Counted from the stretch's first letter, positions 8,366 through 17,960 are shown. The stretch is 42,180 nt of DNA from Rhodococcus rhodnii NBRC 100604 (GCF_001894925.1 NZ_BCXD01000032.1:1-42180); one strand, 5' to 3'. Notes: generated by a model not told the origin, from the sequence alone. Program-made: numbers and translations.

Positions 8366-9379
8366 ATGATCGAGACCGGTTCGAGACAGTCGTCGGCGAG
8401 AGGTGGGGGTGCAGCGCCGCGAGCCGTGTCCGTACTCGTGGCATTGGTGTTCGCGATCACCGCGGTGTTCGCGGGCACGGCCGCCGCGGCCCCGGGACAC
8501 AGCACCCCCGCGCGAGCCGTGCCGTGGGGCGGGTACCAGGAACTGTGGGTTCCGTCCTCGATGGGCAACATCAAGGTGCAGGTGCAGTGGGCGTCGCGAG
8601 GCGGCACCGCTGCCCTCTACCTCCTCGACGGCCTGCGGGCGCGCGACGACCGCAACGCGTGGTCGTTCGAGACGAACGCGATGGACCAGTTCCGCGGCGA
8701 CAATCTGACGCTCGTCATGCCCGTCGGCGGCGAGTCGAGCTTCTACTCCGACTGGTACAACCCGTCGAACTTCAACAACCAGCACATCACCTACAAGTGG
8801 GAGACGTTCCTGACGCGGGAGCTGCCCGACTTCCTCGCGGGCTTCGGCGTCGATCGCTCGATCTCCGGCATCATGGGTCCCTCGATGGGCGGCACCGCCG
8901 CGATGACGCTCGCCGCGCATCACCGCGACCAGTTCCGGTTCGCCGGATCGCTGTCCGGGTACCTCAACACCTCGGCGCCGGGCATGCGTGAGGCGATCCG
9001 CATCGCGATGCTCGACGCCGGCGGCTACAACTCGGACGCGATGTGGGGCTTCCCGTGGGATCCGGCGTGGTTGCGCAACGATCCCTTCGTCTCGGCGCCG
9101 CAGATGCAGGGCATGTCGCTGTACGTCGCGTCCGGCAACGGGCTGCCCGGCCACTTCGATCACCCGTCGGCGCCGATCGACTACTGGAACACGGCGATGG
9201 GCATGGGCCTCGAGTTCCTGTCGATGGTGCAGACCAGGGCCTACCAGATCCGGATGGCCTCGCTCGGCATCCCGGTCACCTTCCAGTTCAACGGCTCCGG
9301 CATCCACTCGTGGCCGTACTGGTCGGCGGAGCTGTGGAAGGCACGCCCGCAGATCCTGAACGCGCTCAACGCGTGGTGA
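8366..9379 (+). CDS. Secreted mycolyltransferase (antigen 85 family)
   Basis: A 337-residue secreted alpha/beta hydrolase of the Ag85/corynomycolyltransferase family, which transfers mycolic acids to trehalose and arabinogalactan outside the cell. A signal peptide (about 1-42, ending TAAAAP) precedes the fold. The nucleophile elbow is GPSMGG (S173), the acid is probably E283 in GLEFLSMVQT, and H314 sits in GIHSWPYW. LDGLRARDDRNAW and YSDWYNPSNFNNQHITYKWETFLTREL positions match the family; the elbow differs from the usual G-L-S-M of Ag85. GGAG lies about 9 nt before the ATG. Its 3' end overlaps the convergent phospholipase D gene by 14 bp. Confidence 0.93.
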   Translation: MIETGSRQSSARGGGAAPRAVSVLVALVFAITAVFAGTAAAAPGHSTPARAVPWGGYQELWVPSSMGNIKVQVQWASRGGTAALYLLDGLRARDDRNAWSFETNAMDQFRGDNLTLVMPVGGESSFYSDWYNPSNFNNQHITYKWETFLTRELPDFLAGFGVDRSISGIMGPSMGGTAAMTLAAHHRDQFRFAGSLSGYLNTSAPGMREAIRIAMLDAGGYNSDAMWGFPWDPAWLRNDPFVSAPQMQGMSLYVASGNGLPGHFDHPSAPIDYWNTAMGMGLEFLSMVQTRAYQIRMASLGIPVTFQFNGSGIHSWPYWSAELWKARPQILNALNAW

Positions 9380-10946
9380 CGCCGCGGGCCTGCTGATCGG
9401 GCCCGCGTTGCCGGCGACCCCGATCGCCGGTACGCAGAATCCGGGTGAGCCCGAGACGGCGAGCAAGCCGTCCGGGCCACCCGGATTCCGCGTATTCGGG
9501 GTCGGCGAGCGACGACGACGCGACGATGCTGTCCTCGTCCGAGACGTGCGCGGCGTCGAACGGCACGAGGCTGCGGCCGTCGCCGCGCAGCTCTTCGACG
9601 ACGGCGTGCAGTCCCGTGCCCGCGTCGTCGGTGCGGCGGGTGATCTCGTCGGCCGTCACCCCGAGGTGTTCGGCGAGCAGCCGCGTCCGGAATGCGGCGA
9701 CGGCAGCCCGCTGCTCGGGGGCCGGCGGCTCGATCGCGATGTCGCACTCGGTGTCGAAGCCCTGCGAACGATTGTTGAGATTCGACGACCCGATCCGCAG
9801 CAGCCGATCGTCGGCGACGAGGACCTTCGCGTGCACGTAGATCGGGGTGCCGCCCTCGGCGACGGGGAAGTGGACGCCGAGCCGCCCGTGCACGTCGGCG
9901 TCCCACAGTTCCCGCAGCAGTACGCGGCGCGCGCCGTCCATCGCCTTGCGTTCGAGCCAGCCGTCGGCGTTGCGGGGCAACACGATCACGACGTCGGGGC
10001 CGTCCGGCTCGCGGAGGCGCTGCGCGATGGCGTCGACGATCGGCCGCGACGCGAGGTACTGCGTCTCGATGTAGAGCGAGCGGCGCGCCGACGCGATCGC
10101 GGCGAACCAGAGCGCCTCCACTTCGCGGATCTCGGCCCGGCCCGGCAGGTGCGGCATCGTGCGCGCGATCGCGACGTCGACGTCGCGGAAGGCGGGTTCG
10201 AGTTCGGGTGGCCACGGGTCGCTCGACGGATCGAGCGGGTCGAGGCGTTCGCCCGTCGCGCGCGCCCAGCGGCGGCGGGCGAGGGTCGCGAGTGCGCGGG
10301 CGGCCTCGCCGTCGACGGCAGCCGTGACGTCGTGCCACGGGCCGTGCGGGCGGCCCGCCGGGGTGCGGCGCACGGGATGGTCGTCGCGATGCTCGGAGGT
10401 GTCCCAGCGGTCCACCGTCATGTCGATCCCGCCGCAGAAGGCGAACGAGTCGTCGATGACGACGATCTTCTGGTGGTGCGCTCCCGCGATCGGATGCTCC
10501 GAGTCGGTGCGCAGGTGCAGGCGATCGTCGGTGATCCAGTCCGCGAGGAAGACTGGCGTCGCCGCGCGGCCGAACCGCGACACCGAGCCGACTCCCCATT
10601 CGAGAAGATGGATGTCGAGGTCGGGCCGCGTCTTCACGAGCGAGAGAAGGAATCGGCCGAGCCGATCGGGCAACTCGTCGCGACCGCCCGAACGGGGGTC
10701 GAGCCGGATGCGGGTGTCGAACTCCCAGCCGATGAGCATGATGCGGTGGCGTGCCCGCAGCATCGCTGCCTTCGCGATGCGGAAGTAGTCGGCGGCATCG
10801 ACGACGACCGCCATGCGGTCGGCGCGCTCGATCCGCCAGCACGTCTCGCCCGTCCGCAGGACTGCTCCGGGATCAGTGGAGTCGGGATCGGGGACTTCGG
10901 AAGCGGGAGCGTCATCCGAGTGCGGAACGCGGCGATCCACCGGCAC
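9366..10946 (-). CDS. Phospholipase D family protein (two HKD motifs)
   Basis: About 526 residues with both catalytic HKD motifs: HHQKIVVIDD with GGIDMT (near residue 157) and HAKVLVADD with IGSSNLNNRSQGFDTECDIAI (near residue 371). This is the architecture of cardiolipin-synthase/phospholipase D enzymes, but there is no membrane segment and no signal peptide, so it is probably a cytosolic or peripheral phosphatidyl-transferase or hydrolase. The start is uncertain: GTG 10946 sits very close to AAAGG and GTG 10940 has better spacing. Either overlaps the 3' end of the flavin monooxygenase, so the two are co-transcribed. Confidence 0.85.
   Translation of the reverse strand: MPVDRRVPHSDDAPASEVPDPDSTDPGAVLRTGETCWRIERADRMAVVVDAADYFRIAKAAMLRARHRIMLIGWEFDTRIRLDPRSGGRDELPDRLGRFLLSLVKTRPDLDIHLLEWGVGSVSRFGRAATPVFLADWITDDRLHLRTDSEHPIAGAHHQKIVVIDDSFAFCGGIDMTVDRWDTSEHRDDHPVRRTPAGRPHGPWHDVTAAVDGEAARALATLARRRWARATGERLDPLDPSSDPWPPELEPAFRDVDVAIARTMPHLPGRAEIREVEALWFAAIASARRSLYIETQYLASRPIVDAIAQRLREPDGPDVVIVLPRNADGWLERKAMDGARRVLLRELWDADVHGRLGVHFPVAEGGTPIYVHAKVLVADDRLLRIGSSNLNNRSQGFDTECDIAIEPPAPEQRAAVAAFRTRLLAEHLGVTADEITRRTDDAGTGLHAVVEELRGDGRSLVPFDAAHVSDEDSIVASSSLADPEYAESGWPGRLARRLGLTRILRTGDRGRRQRGPDQQARGVTTR
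9383..9407 (+). terminator. GC-rich hairpin after the mycolyltransferase
   Basis: CGCGGGCC (9383-9390) and GGCCCGCG (9400-9407) pair over a 9-nt loop, a few bases past the mycolyltransferase stop and inside the end of the convergent gene. No U tract. Possible terminator for the plus-strand gene. Confidence 0.35.
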
Positions 10947-12075
10947 TGCCTTTCTCTCGATCGGAGACCGGCGGCGGCCCCACGCGGGTGGGAAGTGCGA
11001 GGTGACGGGTCAGCTCCGTCGCGGCAGCGCGTCCGGCCCGGTTGGCACCGATGGTGGACGCGGAGGGACCATACCCGACCAGGTGGATGCGCGCGTCGCG
11101 GGCGACCTGCGTCGCGAGACGCCCGGTCATCGTGATCCCGCCGCCGGGCCCGCGCAGCCGCAGCGGCGCGAGATGGTCGAGCGCGCTGCGGAAGCCGGTG
11201 TTCCAGATGATCACGTCGGCCTCGTACTCGGTGCCGTCCGGCCACCGCACCCCGTGCTCGGTGATCTCGTCGAACATCGGATGCCGGTCGAGCACACCAC
11301 GTTCGCGGGCCGCACGAACCGCGGGCGTCACCGGAAGACCCGTCACCGACACGACCGATCCGGGTGGAAGCCCGCGCCGCACGCGGTCCTCGACTCGCGC
11401 CACGGCGGCGGTGCCCGCCTCGGGGGTGAACGGCACGTCGCTGAAGACCGGTTCGCGGCGGGTGACCCACAGCGTGTCCGCGACGCGGGAGACCTCGTCG
11501 AGGATCTGCAGCGCGGAGATGCCGCCGCCCACGACGACGACACGAGCCCCCGCGAACTCGTCGGGCGTGCGGTAGTCGCGCGTGTGCAGGGTGCGGCCGG
11601 CGAACCGCGCGGCGCCCGGATGGAAGGGGACGAACGGACGCTCCCACGTCCCTGTCGCGTTGATCACGCCACGCGCGACGTACAGGCCGGCATCGGTCTC
11701 CGCATGCAGCAGGCCGTCGCGGTCGCACACGACGCGGACGTCGACGGGGCGCCGCACGGGCAGCGCGAAGCGTTCCTCGTAGTCGCCGAAATATCGGGGA
11801 ACGGCCGCCGACGCGCGCACCGTGCCCGGGAGATCGCCGATGTCCGCGTACTCGTCGAAGCTCGCGCCCGGCAGATCGTGCACACCGTTGACGGTCGAGA
11901 GCGTCAGCGACGGCCACCGGAACTGCCACGCGCCACCGGGCCCCGGTGCGTGGTCGAGCACGACGTAGCCGTCGCCGGGCGACAGCCCGAGCCTGCGCAG
12001 GTGGAAGGCAGCCGACAGGCCCGCCTGACCTGCGCCGATCACGAGTACGTCCACGTCGGTGCGCTGCGGTGTCAT
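10912..12075 (-). CDS. FAD/NAD(P)-dependent flavin monooxygenase-like protein
   Basis: A 387-residue two-dinucleotide-fold flavoprotein. The FAD site is VLVIGAGQAGLSAAFHLRR near the N-terminus and the NAD(P) site is VVVVGGGISALQILDEV near residue 170. NATGTW after the first domain and IIWNTGFR near the end are typical of flavin-containing monooxygenases and NAD(P)-binding oxidoreductases of the CzcO/Trk type. It could oxidise a small lipophilic substrate. The ATG has GAAAGG upstream. It overlaps and probably shares a transcript with the phospholipase D gene; it diverges from echA6. Confidence 0.83.
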   Translation of the reverse strand: MTPQRTDVDVLVIGAGQAGLSAAFHLRRLGLSPGDGYVVLDHAPGPGGAWQFRWPSLTLSTVNGVHDLPGASFDEYADIGDLPGTVRASAAVPRYFGDYEERFALPVRRPVDVRVVCDRDGLLHAETDAGLYVARGVINATGTWERPFVPFHPGAARFAGRTLHTRDYRTPDEFAGARVVVVGGGISALQILDEVSRVADTLWVTRREPVFSDVPFTPEAGTAAVARVEDRVRRGLPPGSVVSVTGLPVTPAVRAARERGVLDRHPMFDEITEHGVRWPDGTEYEADVIIWNTGFRSALDHLAPLRLRGPGGGITMTGRLATQVARDARIHLVGYGPSASTIGANRAGRAAATELTRHLALPTRVGPPPVSDREKGSAGGSPRSALG

Positions 12076-12134
12076 AACCTTTCGTACAACCGTCGATGTG
12101 TCCGCGCTTGTTCCGCGGCCGGCGTGTGAGGTGC

Positions 12135-12168
12135 GACGACATGGTGTGCGGGACGACATGGTGTGCGG
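12135..12168. repeat. 17-bp perfect tandem repeat before echA6
   Basis: GACGACATGGTGTGCGG occurs twice back to back (12135-12151, 12152-12168) in the divergent gap between the monooxygenase and echA6, ending just before the echA6 ribosome site. Confidence 0.9.
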
Positions 12169-12180
12169 ACGAGGAGGGAC

Positions 12181-12912
12181 ATGATCGGGACGACCCGAGA
12201 CGGTGACGTGGTGACCGTCGAGTTGCAGCGCGAGGAGCGTCGCAACGCACTGAACACCGAGCTGTGCACCGCGATCCGGGACGCGCTGACCGAGGCGGTC
12301 GACGCGGGTGCCCGCGCGATCGTCGTCACGGGCCGTGGCCCCGCCTTCTGTGCGGGCGCGGATCTGTCGGGCGACGTGTACGCGGACGGCTTCACCGACA
12401 CGCTCCTCGAGATGCTGCACACCGTCGACTCCGTCCCGGTTCCGGTGATCGCCGCGATCGGGGGTCCCGCGATCGGCGCAGGCTGTCAGCTCGCGATCGC
12501 CGCGGACCTGCGCGTCGCCGTTCCCGACGCCGTCTTCGCGATTCCCGCTGCGAAACTGGGGATCTCGGTCGACCGCTGGACGGTGCACCGGCTCGCCTCG
12601 CTCGTCGGCGGCGGGCCCGCGCGCACGATGCTGCTCGGTGCGGACAGGCTCGACGCGGTCGCCGGTTTCCAGCACGGGCTCGTCAACCGCATCGGTTCGC
12701 GGTCGGACGCGCACGCGTGGGCACAGCAGATCGCGCGGCTCGCGCCGCTCTCGCTGCGTCATCTCAAGATGACGTTCAACGACGACGGCACGCAGGACGA
12801 CGCTCCCGCCGAGCACATCGCGGCCCTCGAGTCCGCGTGGCGCAGCGACGACGCCGCCGAGGCGCGGACGGCGCGCTCCGAGAAGCGGGATCCGGTGTTC
12901 CGTGGCAGGTGA
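12181..12912 (+). CDS. echA6: EchA6-like, apparently non-catalytic enoyl-CoA hydratase homologue
   Basis: A 243-residue crotonase-fold protein, the same length as M. tuberculosis EchA6 (Rv0905), with the matching opening MIG, RRNALN, FCAGADLSGD and GGPAIGAG. The two catalytic glutamates of true hydratases are replaced: Q103 in AGCQLAIAADLR and A123 in FAIPAAKLG. EchA6 in mycobacteria binds long-chain acyl-CoA and feeds the FAS-II mycolate pathway rather than hydrating. GAGGAGGG precedes the ATG. The next gene overlaps it by 11 bp. The Rv0906-like and ctpE-like neighbours follow in the M. tuberculosis order, supporting orthology. Confidence 0.85.
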   Translation: MIGTTRDGDVVTVELQREERRNALNTELCTAIRDALTEAVDAGARAIVVTGRGPAFCAGADLSGDVYADGFTDTLLEMLHTVDSVPVPVIAAIGGPAIGAGCQLAIAADLRVAVPDAVFAIPAAKLGISVDRWTVHRLASLVGGGPARTMLLGADRLDAVAGFQHGLVNRIGSRSDAHAWAQQIARLAPLSLRHLKMTFNDDGTQDDAPAEHIAALESAWRSDDAAEARTARSEKRDPVFRGR

Positions 12913-14071
12913 CACGACGCCGGGTGTGCGACGCGTGCTCGGCGGGCTCGCGGTGGCCGCCGGAGTGGCGGCCCTCGCGCGGGCGGCGTGGTCGATTCCT
13001 GTCGAGATGGGTGCGCGGCGCTCCGCGATCCGCCCGTTCGCCGCGGCGTCGCCGCACTGGCGCTCCGGCACCTTCCACAACGCCGAACCGGCGCACCCCG
13101 GGCCCACCGCACCGCCGTGGCGGATCGCCGCCCGGTTCGCGACGCGGGGCCGTGTCGGCAAGCCGCCCACCCCGATACCCGTTGTCGCGCCGCAGTTTCC
13201 CGACACCGTGGCCGATCTGGCCGTCACGTGGCTCGGTCACGCGAGTGCGCTGATCGAGATCGACGGCGCCACGGTGCTCGCCGACCCGGTGTGGAGCGAA
13301 CGTGTGTCGCCGTCGACCGTCGTCGGACCCGCCCGGCTGCATCCGGTGCCGTCGGGTCTGGACGAGTTGCCGCGCCTCGACGCCGTCGTGATCTCGCACG
13401 ATCACTACGACCACCTCGATCGGCGCACGCTGCTCGCGCTCCGCGATCTGCAGGAGGTCCCCTTCGTCGTCCCCGTCGGCGTGGGCGCTCACCTGCGGCG
13501 GTGGGGGATCGCGGAGCAGCGCATCGTCGAACTCGATTGGGACGACTCCGTCGAACTCGGCGGCATCCGGCTCACGTGCACACCGGCACGGCACTTCTCG
13601 GGCCGCGGCCTCACGCGCAATCCGACGCTGTGGAGTTCGTGGGTGCTCGCGGGCCCGCAGCACCGCGTGTTCTTCGGTGGCGACACCGGATACACGCGGC
13701 AGTTCGCCGAGATCGGCGATCGCTACGGTCCGTTCGACGTCACGGTGCTCCCGGTCGGTGCCTACGACGAGATGTGGCACGAGATCCACATGGACCCTGA
13801 AGAAGCCGTCCGGGCCCACCGCGATCTGCGCGGGGGACTGCTGCTGCCGATCCACTGGGCGACCTTCGATCTCGCATTCCATCCGTGGGTCGAGCCCGCC
13901 ACACGGCTCGTCTCGGCCGCCCGCGACGCGGACGTCCCCGTCCTGATCCCCCGGCCCGGCGAGCGCACCGAGATCGACGACGCACGCCCGGTGGGCATCG
14001 TGGGCCTGCGTGAGCAGCCCGACTCCGTGTCACCCTGGTGGATCACAGTGGCGGCGGGGCGCGCCGACTAA
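12902..14071 (+). CDS. MBL-fold metal-dependent hydrolase (Rv0906/NAPE-PLD-like)
   Basis: A 389-residue metallo-beta-lactamase-fold protein. The metal motif is SHDHYDHLD (H166, H168, D170, H171), preceded by [15 protein letters not shown] and followed by [18 protein letters not shown] and [14 protein letters not shown]. This pattern is the NAPE-PLD/UlaG branch, which includes phospholipase D-type lipid hydrolases. Residues about 10-30 are moderately hydrophobic and may form a signal or anchor. GTG start overlaps echA6 by 11 bp, so translation is coupled. Equivalent in position and type to M. tuberculosis Rv0906. Confidence 0.88.
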   Translation: MAGDTTPGVRRVLGGLAVAAGVAALARAAWSIPVEMGARRSAIRPFAAASPHWRSGTFHNAEPAHPGPTAPPWRIAARFATRGRVGKPPTPIPVVAPQFPDTVADLAVTWLGHASALIEIDGATVLADPVWSERVSPSTVVGPARLHPVPSGLDELPRLDAVVISHDHYDHLDRRTLLALRDLQEVPFVVPVGVGAHLRRWGIAEQRIVELDWDDSVELGGIRLTCTPARHFSGRGLTRNPTLWSSWVLAGPQHRVFFGGDTGYTRQFAEIGDRYGPFDVTVLPVGAYDEMWHEIHMDPEEAVRAHRDLRGGLLLPIHWATFDLAFHPWVEPATRLVSAARDADVPVLIPRPGERTEIDDARPVGIVGLREQPDSVSPWWITVAAGRAD

Positions 14072-14081
14072 TCTCGTCGGA
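14069..14081 (+). promoter_or_regulatory. Leaderless promoter -10 of the ctpE-like gene
   Basis: TAATCT (14069-14074), then 7 nt to the ATG at 14082. It overlaps the end of the MBL-fold gene, giving the ATPase its own transcript start. Confidence 0.6.
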
Positions 14082-16592
14082 ATGAAGCAGGACGAACCCG
14101 CGCCGTCCGGGGATGTGGACGGGTGCGGCGCAGGAGGGCCGGCCGGCGACGGCGCCGGGGTCGCGGTGGCGACCGATCCGGAGCACGTCCGGCGGGGGCT
14201 GACCTCCGACGAGGTAGCGCAGCGCGTCGCCGCGGGACAGACGAACGACGTGCCCGCGCGGGCGAGCAGGTCGGTGCGCGACATCGTGCGCGGCAACGTC
14301 TTCACCCGCATCAACGCGATCCTCGGCGTGCTGTTCGTCATCGTCATGGCGACCGGATCGATCATCGACGGAATGTTCGGCCTGCTCATCGTCGCGAACT
14401 CGGGTATCGGCATCATCCAGGAGATCCGCGCGAAACGGACGCTCGACAAGCTCGCGATCGTCGGGCAGGCGCGCCCCGTCGTGCGCCGCGACGGTGCGGC
14501 CGCCGAGATCGCCCCCGATCGGGTGGTGCTCGACGACATCGTCGAACTCGGTCCCGGCGACCAGATCGTGGTCGACGGCGTCGTCGTGGAGAGCGCGAAT
14601 CTCGACGTCGACGAGTCGCTGCTCACCGGCGAGGCCGACGCCGTCGACAAGCAGGTCGGATCGCCCGTGCTGTCCGGCAGCTTCGTGTCGTCCGGCAGCG
14701 GCGCCTACCGCGCCACGAAGGTCGGCCACGACGCCTACGCGGCGCGCCTCGCCGACGAGGCCAGCAAGTTCACGCTCGTGAAGTCGGAGCTGCGCGGCGG
14801 GATCGACCGCATCCTCGCGATCATCACGTATCTGATGATCCCCGCGGGCGCGCTCATCGTCTACAACCAGCTGTTCTCCTCGGGGCAGCCGCTCGGACCC
14901 GCCCTCAACGGCATGGTCGCGGCGCTCGTGCCGATGGTGCCGGAAGGGCTCGTGCTCATGACGTCCATCGCATTCGCGATCGGCGTGATCCGGCTGGGCA
15001 AGCGGCAGTGTCTCGTGCAAGAGCTTCCGGCGATCGAGGGGCTCGCACGCGTCGACGTCGTGTGCGCCGACAAGACCGGCACGCTCACCGAGAACGGGAT
15101 GCGGCTCGCCGACGTCCACGTCATCGGGGAGTCCCCGAACGGGCAGGACCCGAAGGCCGCGCTCGCGGCCCTCGCCGCCGACGATCCGCGTCCGAACGCG
15201 AGTGTCGCGGCGATCGCGGAGGCGTTCGCGGAGCGGCCCGCGTGGGGCGAGGCCACCGCGGAGGCGCCGTTCTCGTCGGCGAAGAAGTGGAGCGGCCGCT
15301 CGTACGGCTCCCACGGGAACTGGATCCTCGGCGCACCCGACGTGCTGCAGGAGCACGGCTCGGACGTCGCGCGCCGCGCCGAGGAGATCGGCGCGAAGGG
15401 GCTGCGGGTGCTGTTGCTCGCGAGCAGCGACCGCAGCGTCGACGACGACGCCGCCCCGGGAACCGTGACGCCGCGCGCGCTCGTCGTCCTCGAGCAGAAG
15501 GTGCGTCCCGACGCGAAGCCGACGATCGAGTACTTCGACAGCCAGCACGTCGCGGTGAAGGTCGTCTCGGGAGACAACGCGGTGTCGGTCGGCGCCGTCG
15601 CCGGGACCCTCGATCTCCCCGGCGCCGAGCATCCCGTCGACGCGCGGACGCTGCCGGAAGGCGGTGAGGCACTCGCCGACGTCGTCGAGGAGTCGACGAC
15701 GTTCGGGCGGGTCCGGCCCGACCAGAAGCGCGCGATGGTCGGCGCGCTCCAGTCCCGCGGGCACACCGTCGCGATGACGGGCGACGGCGTCAACGACGTC
15801 CTCGCGCTCAAGGACGCCGACATCGGTGTCGCGATGGGATCGGGCAGTCCGGCGACGCGGTCGGTCGCGCAGATCGTGTTGCTCGACAACAAGTTCGCGA
15901 CGCTCCCGTACGTCGTGGGCGAGGGCCGCCGCGTCATCGGCAACATCGAGCGGGTCGCGAACCTGTTCCTCACCAAGACCGTCTACTCGGTGCTGCTGGC
16001 GTTCCTCGTCGGGATCTCGGGCGTCGCGTCGCAGATCTTCGCGCTCGATCCCGTGCCGTATCCGTTCCTGCCGCGGCACGTCACCATCGCAGCGTGGTTC
16101 ACGATCGGCATCCCGGCATTCGTGCTCTCGCTCGCGCCCAACAACGAGCGTGCGCGTTCGGGCTTCGTGCCGCGCGTGCTGCGGCTCGCGATCCCGTCGG
16201 GCGTCATCATCGGCGTCACGACGTTCGTCGCGTATCTGCTCGTCTACGCGGGCCCGGACCAGACGCAGCAGCAGAAGGAACAGGCCGGGACGGCCGCGCT
16301 CGTCACGCTGATCATGATCGCGCTGTGGGTACTCGCCGTCGTCGCGCGGCCGTACACGTGGTGGAAGATCGTGCTGCTGGCCGGTTCGGCCCTCGGCTAC
16401 GTGGTGATCTTCGGGGTTCCCTTCCTGCAGCGGTTCTTCGCGCTCGACATCTCCAATCCCGCGGTGCTCGCGACGGGTGTCACGTGCGGGCTGGTCGGTG
16501 TTCTCCTCGTCGAGGTCGCGTGGTGGGTGTCGGGCAGGCTCCGCGGCGAGCGCCGGCGGCTGTTCGCGACGGGCGACGACGTGCCCGAGTAG
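14082..16592 (+). CDS. ctpE: P-type cation-transporting ATPase (CtpE-like)
   Basis: An 836-residue P-type ATPase. The phosphorylation site is [14 protein letters not shown] (D330), the actuator has [14 protein letters not shown], and the hinge reads [24 protein letters not shown]. Membrane segments lie at about residues 70-115, 235-305 and six more after about 610. The M4 motif [11 protein letters not shown] belongs to the PEGL-type Ca/Mg pumps rather than the CPx heavy-metal pumps. Mycobacterial CtpE (Rv0908) is linked to calcium uptake. Gene order with echA6, Rv0906-like and Rv0909-like genes supports the assignment. A GTG 24 codons earlier is rejected because the leaderless promoter fits the ATG. 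Confidence 0.88.
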   Translation: MKQDEPAPSGDVDGCGAGGPAGDGAGVAVATDPEHVRRGLTSDEVAQRVAAGQTNDVPARASRSVRDIVRGNVFTRINAILGVLFVIVMATGSIIDGMFGLLIVANSGIGIIQEIRAKRTLDKLAIVGQARPVVRRDGAAAEIAPDRVVLDDIVELGPGDQIVVDGVVVESANLDVDESLLTGEADAVDKQVGSPVLSGSFVSSGSGAYRATKVGHDAYAARLADEASKFTLVKSELRGGIDRILAIITYLMIPAGALIVYNQLFSSGQPLGPALNGMVAALVPMVPEGLVLMTSIAFAIGVIRLGKRQCLVQELPAIEGLARVDVVCADKTGTLTENGMRLADVHVIGESPNGQDPKAALAALAADDPRPNASVAAIAEAFAERPAWGEATAEAPFSSAKKWSGRSYGSHGNWILGAPDVLQEHGSDVARRAEEIGAKGLRVLLLASSDRSVDDDAAPGTVTPRALVVLEQKVRPDAKPTIEYFDSQHVAVKVVSGDNAVSVGAVAGTLDLPGAEHPVDARTLPEGGEALADVVEESTTFGRVRPDQKRAMVGALQSRGHTVAMTGDGVNDVLALKDADIGVAMGSGSPATRSVAQIVLLDNKFATLPYVVGEGRRVIGNIERVANLFLTKTVYSVLLAFLVGISGVASQIFALDPVPYPFLPRHVTIAAWFTIGIPAFVLSLAPNNERARSGFVPRVLRLAIPSGVIIGVTTFVAYLLVYAGPDQTQQQKEQAGTAALVTLIMIALWVLAVVARPYTWWKIVLLAGSALGYVVIFGVPFLQRFFALDISNPAVLATGVTCGLVGVLLVEVAWWVSGRLRGERRRLFATGDDVPE

Positions 16593-16625
16593 ACCGGAGC
16601 CGAGCAGTGCCGCTCTCGCGCGCGC

Positions 16626-16660
16626 TACCGTGAGGTCGGGGGATACCGAAAGGACAGACG
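16626..16660 (+). promoter_or_regulatory. -10 element and ribosome site of the Rv0909-like gene
   Basis: TACCGT at 16626-16631 is followed by a leader with AAAGGA about 7 nt before the ATG at 16661, so unlike its neighbours this gene has a leadered transcript. Confidence 0.45.
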
Positions 16661-16993
16661 ATGAGCTGGCGCGATTCGCTCGACAACCTGATCGGCAAGG
16701 GTAAGAAGGCGGCCACCGACAACGCCGACAAGATCCACGACGCCGTGGACAAGGCGTCGAAGTTCGCCGACGACAAGACCGGCGGCAAGTACCACGAGCA
16801 GATCGGCAAGGCGGCCGGCGCAGCGAAGAACGCCGTTCCGCGCGACGCCGCCGCCGAGCCGGGTGGCACCGAGACGCCGGCACCCGAGGCTTCCGCACCC
16901 GAGACGCCGGCACCCGAGCCCCCGGCACCCGAGCCGCCGAAGACCGAGCAGCCGAGGACCGAACCGCCGAAGACGGATCCCCCGACGCCCTGA
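16661..16993 (+). CDS. Rv0909-family antitoxin-like protein with Pro/Glu-rich tail
   Basis: A 110-residue protein. The first 60 residues (SWRDSLDNLIGKGKK, DNADKIHDAVDKASKFADDKTGGKYHEQIGKAAGAAKN) match the small, Lys/Ala/Asp-rich MT0933/Rv0909 antitoxin family. The rest is a low-complexity tail of repeated TPAPEP/PAPEPP blocks. It follows ctpE exactly as Rv0909 follows Rv0908 in M. tuberculosis. The expected neighbour, an Rv0910-family SRPBCC toxin, is not next to it but at 27166. Antitoxin function is inferred from family only. Confidence 0.75.
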   Translation: MSWRDSLDNLIGKGKKAATDNADKIHDAVDKASKFADDKTGGKYHEQIGKAAGAAKNAVPRDAAAEPGGTETPAPEASAPETPAPEPPAPEPPKTEQPRTEPPKTDPPTP

Positions 16994-17065
16994 GCCGGTA
17001 CGCCCCGAGGCCGATGCCGCGAATCGACAGGTGACGCCGCCGTGGAGTTGCGGCACACTGTCGAA

Positions 17066-17446
17066 GTGGACCACAGCACAGCGGGTTCGTCGGACGATTA
17101 CGCATTGATGTCGGTATCGGTGTCGTGGCGCGGCGACGTGCTGCTGATGTCGGTGTTCGGCGAGATCGATCTCGTCACGGCCACGCAACTCTCGGACTCG
17201 ATCACCGCGGCACTCGGCAACGATCCCCGCGGCTTCGTCGTCGATCTCAGCGGCGTCCATTTCCTCGCCTCCGCGGGGATGAGCGTCCTCATGGACGCCG
17301 CGGAGCACGCGGGCCGCTCCGGCACGCGCTACGCCGTCGTCGCCTACGGTGCCGCCACCGCTCGGCCGATGGCGCTCGTCGGAGTGGGCGACGTCCTTCC
17401 CGTGTTCGACCGAGTCGACGACGCCGTTGCAGCGTGCCGAGTCTGA
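17066..17446 (+). CDS. STAS-domain anti-anti-sigma factor
   Basis: A 126-residue STAS protein (RsbV/SpoIIAA type). The domain runs from about residue 20, with GEIDLVTATQL, the signature VVDLSGVHFLASAGMSVLMDAA (S69 candidate phospho-acceptor) and a C-terminal helix. Such proteins bind an RsbW-type kinase when unphosphorylated, releasing a sigma factor; the adjacent gene is an RsbW-like kinase. The start at GTG 17066 is supported by CACACT six nt upstream, a weaker leaderless -10; an in-frame GTG at 17042 is the alternative. Confidence 0.85.
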   Translation: MDHSTAGSSDDYALMSVSVSWRGDVLLMSVFGEIDLVTATQLSDSITAALGNDPRGFVVDLSGVHFLASAGMSVLMDAAEHAGRSGTRYAVVAYGAATARPMALVGVGDVLPVFDRVDDAVAACRV

Positions 17447-17960
17447 GGGGGCGGTCGCGATCACGGCCGCGGCGACGAACGAGCAGATCTCCGTGACGGG
17501 GCGTCACCGTCGCAGGCCGCCGTACGCGGAGGTGAGCCTGTCGTATCACGGTATCGGCGCGGACCCGTCGCAGTTGCCGACGCTGCGACGTCAGATCGGT
17601 GCGTGGCTCGGCGGGATCGGTGTCGACTCGCGTCAGCAGGGCGACGTCGTGCTCGCGACGTACGAGGCGTTCGCGAACGTCGTCGAGCACGCGTACGTCG
17701 ACAGCGACGAGGATCCGCTGATGGACGTCGAGGCGACGTACGTCCCCGACACGTCGACGCTGCGCGTGACGGTCGCCGATCACGGCACATGGCGTGAGCA
17801 GGCAGGGGACTCCGGACGTGACACCGAGAGCAATCGGGGAAACGGGGTACGGCTCATCCGGCGGCTCGCCGCGCACACCGAGATCGAACGCACGTGCCAG
17901 GGGACCGTCGTCACGATGACCTGGCACATCGACGTCGATCCTCGGTCCGCCGTCTGGTGA
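17427..17960 (+). CDS. RsbW-like anti-sigma factor / serine kinase (HATPase)
   Basis: An approximately 177-residue GHKL ATP-binding protein. The N box is ATYEAFANVVEHAY, the G1 box VTVADHGTWR, and the G2 box ESNRGNGVRLIRRLA. This is the anti-sigma kinase class that phosphorylates the STAS partner and holds a sigma factor. No good ribosome site is visible; TTG 17427 would overlap the STAS gene by 20 bp and GTG 17493 is a shorter option, so the N-terminus is uncertain. No sigma factor gene is adjacent. Confidence 0.8.
   Translation: MQRAESEGAVAITAAATNEQISVTGRHRRRPPYAEVSLSYHGIGADPSQLPTLRRQIGAWLGGIGVDSRQQGDVVLATYEAFANVVEHAYVDSDEDPLMDVEATYVPDTSTLRVTVADHGTWREQAGDSGRDTESNRGNGVRLIRRLAAHTEIERTCQGTVVTMTWHIDVDPRSAVW

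Noticed and set aside
14043-17105. Open frame of about 1020 codons on the minus strand
   Set aside because: Mirror of the ctpE-like and antitoxin genes in GC-rich DNA; low-complexity Arg/Asp/His-rich translation and no start signals.
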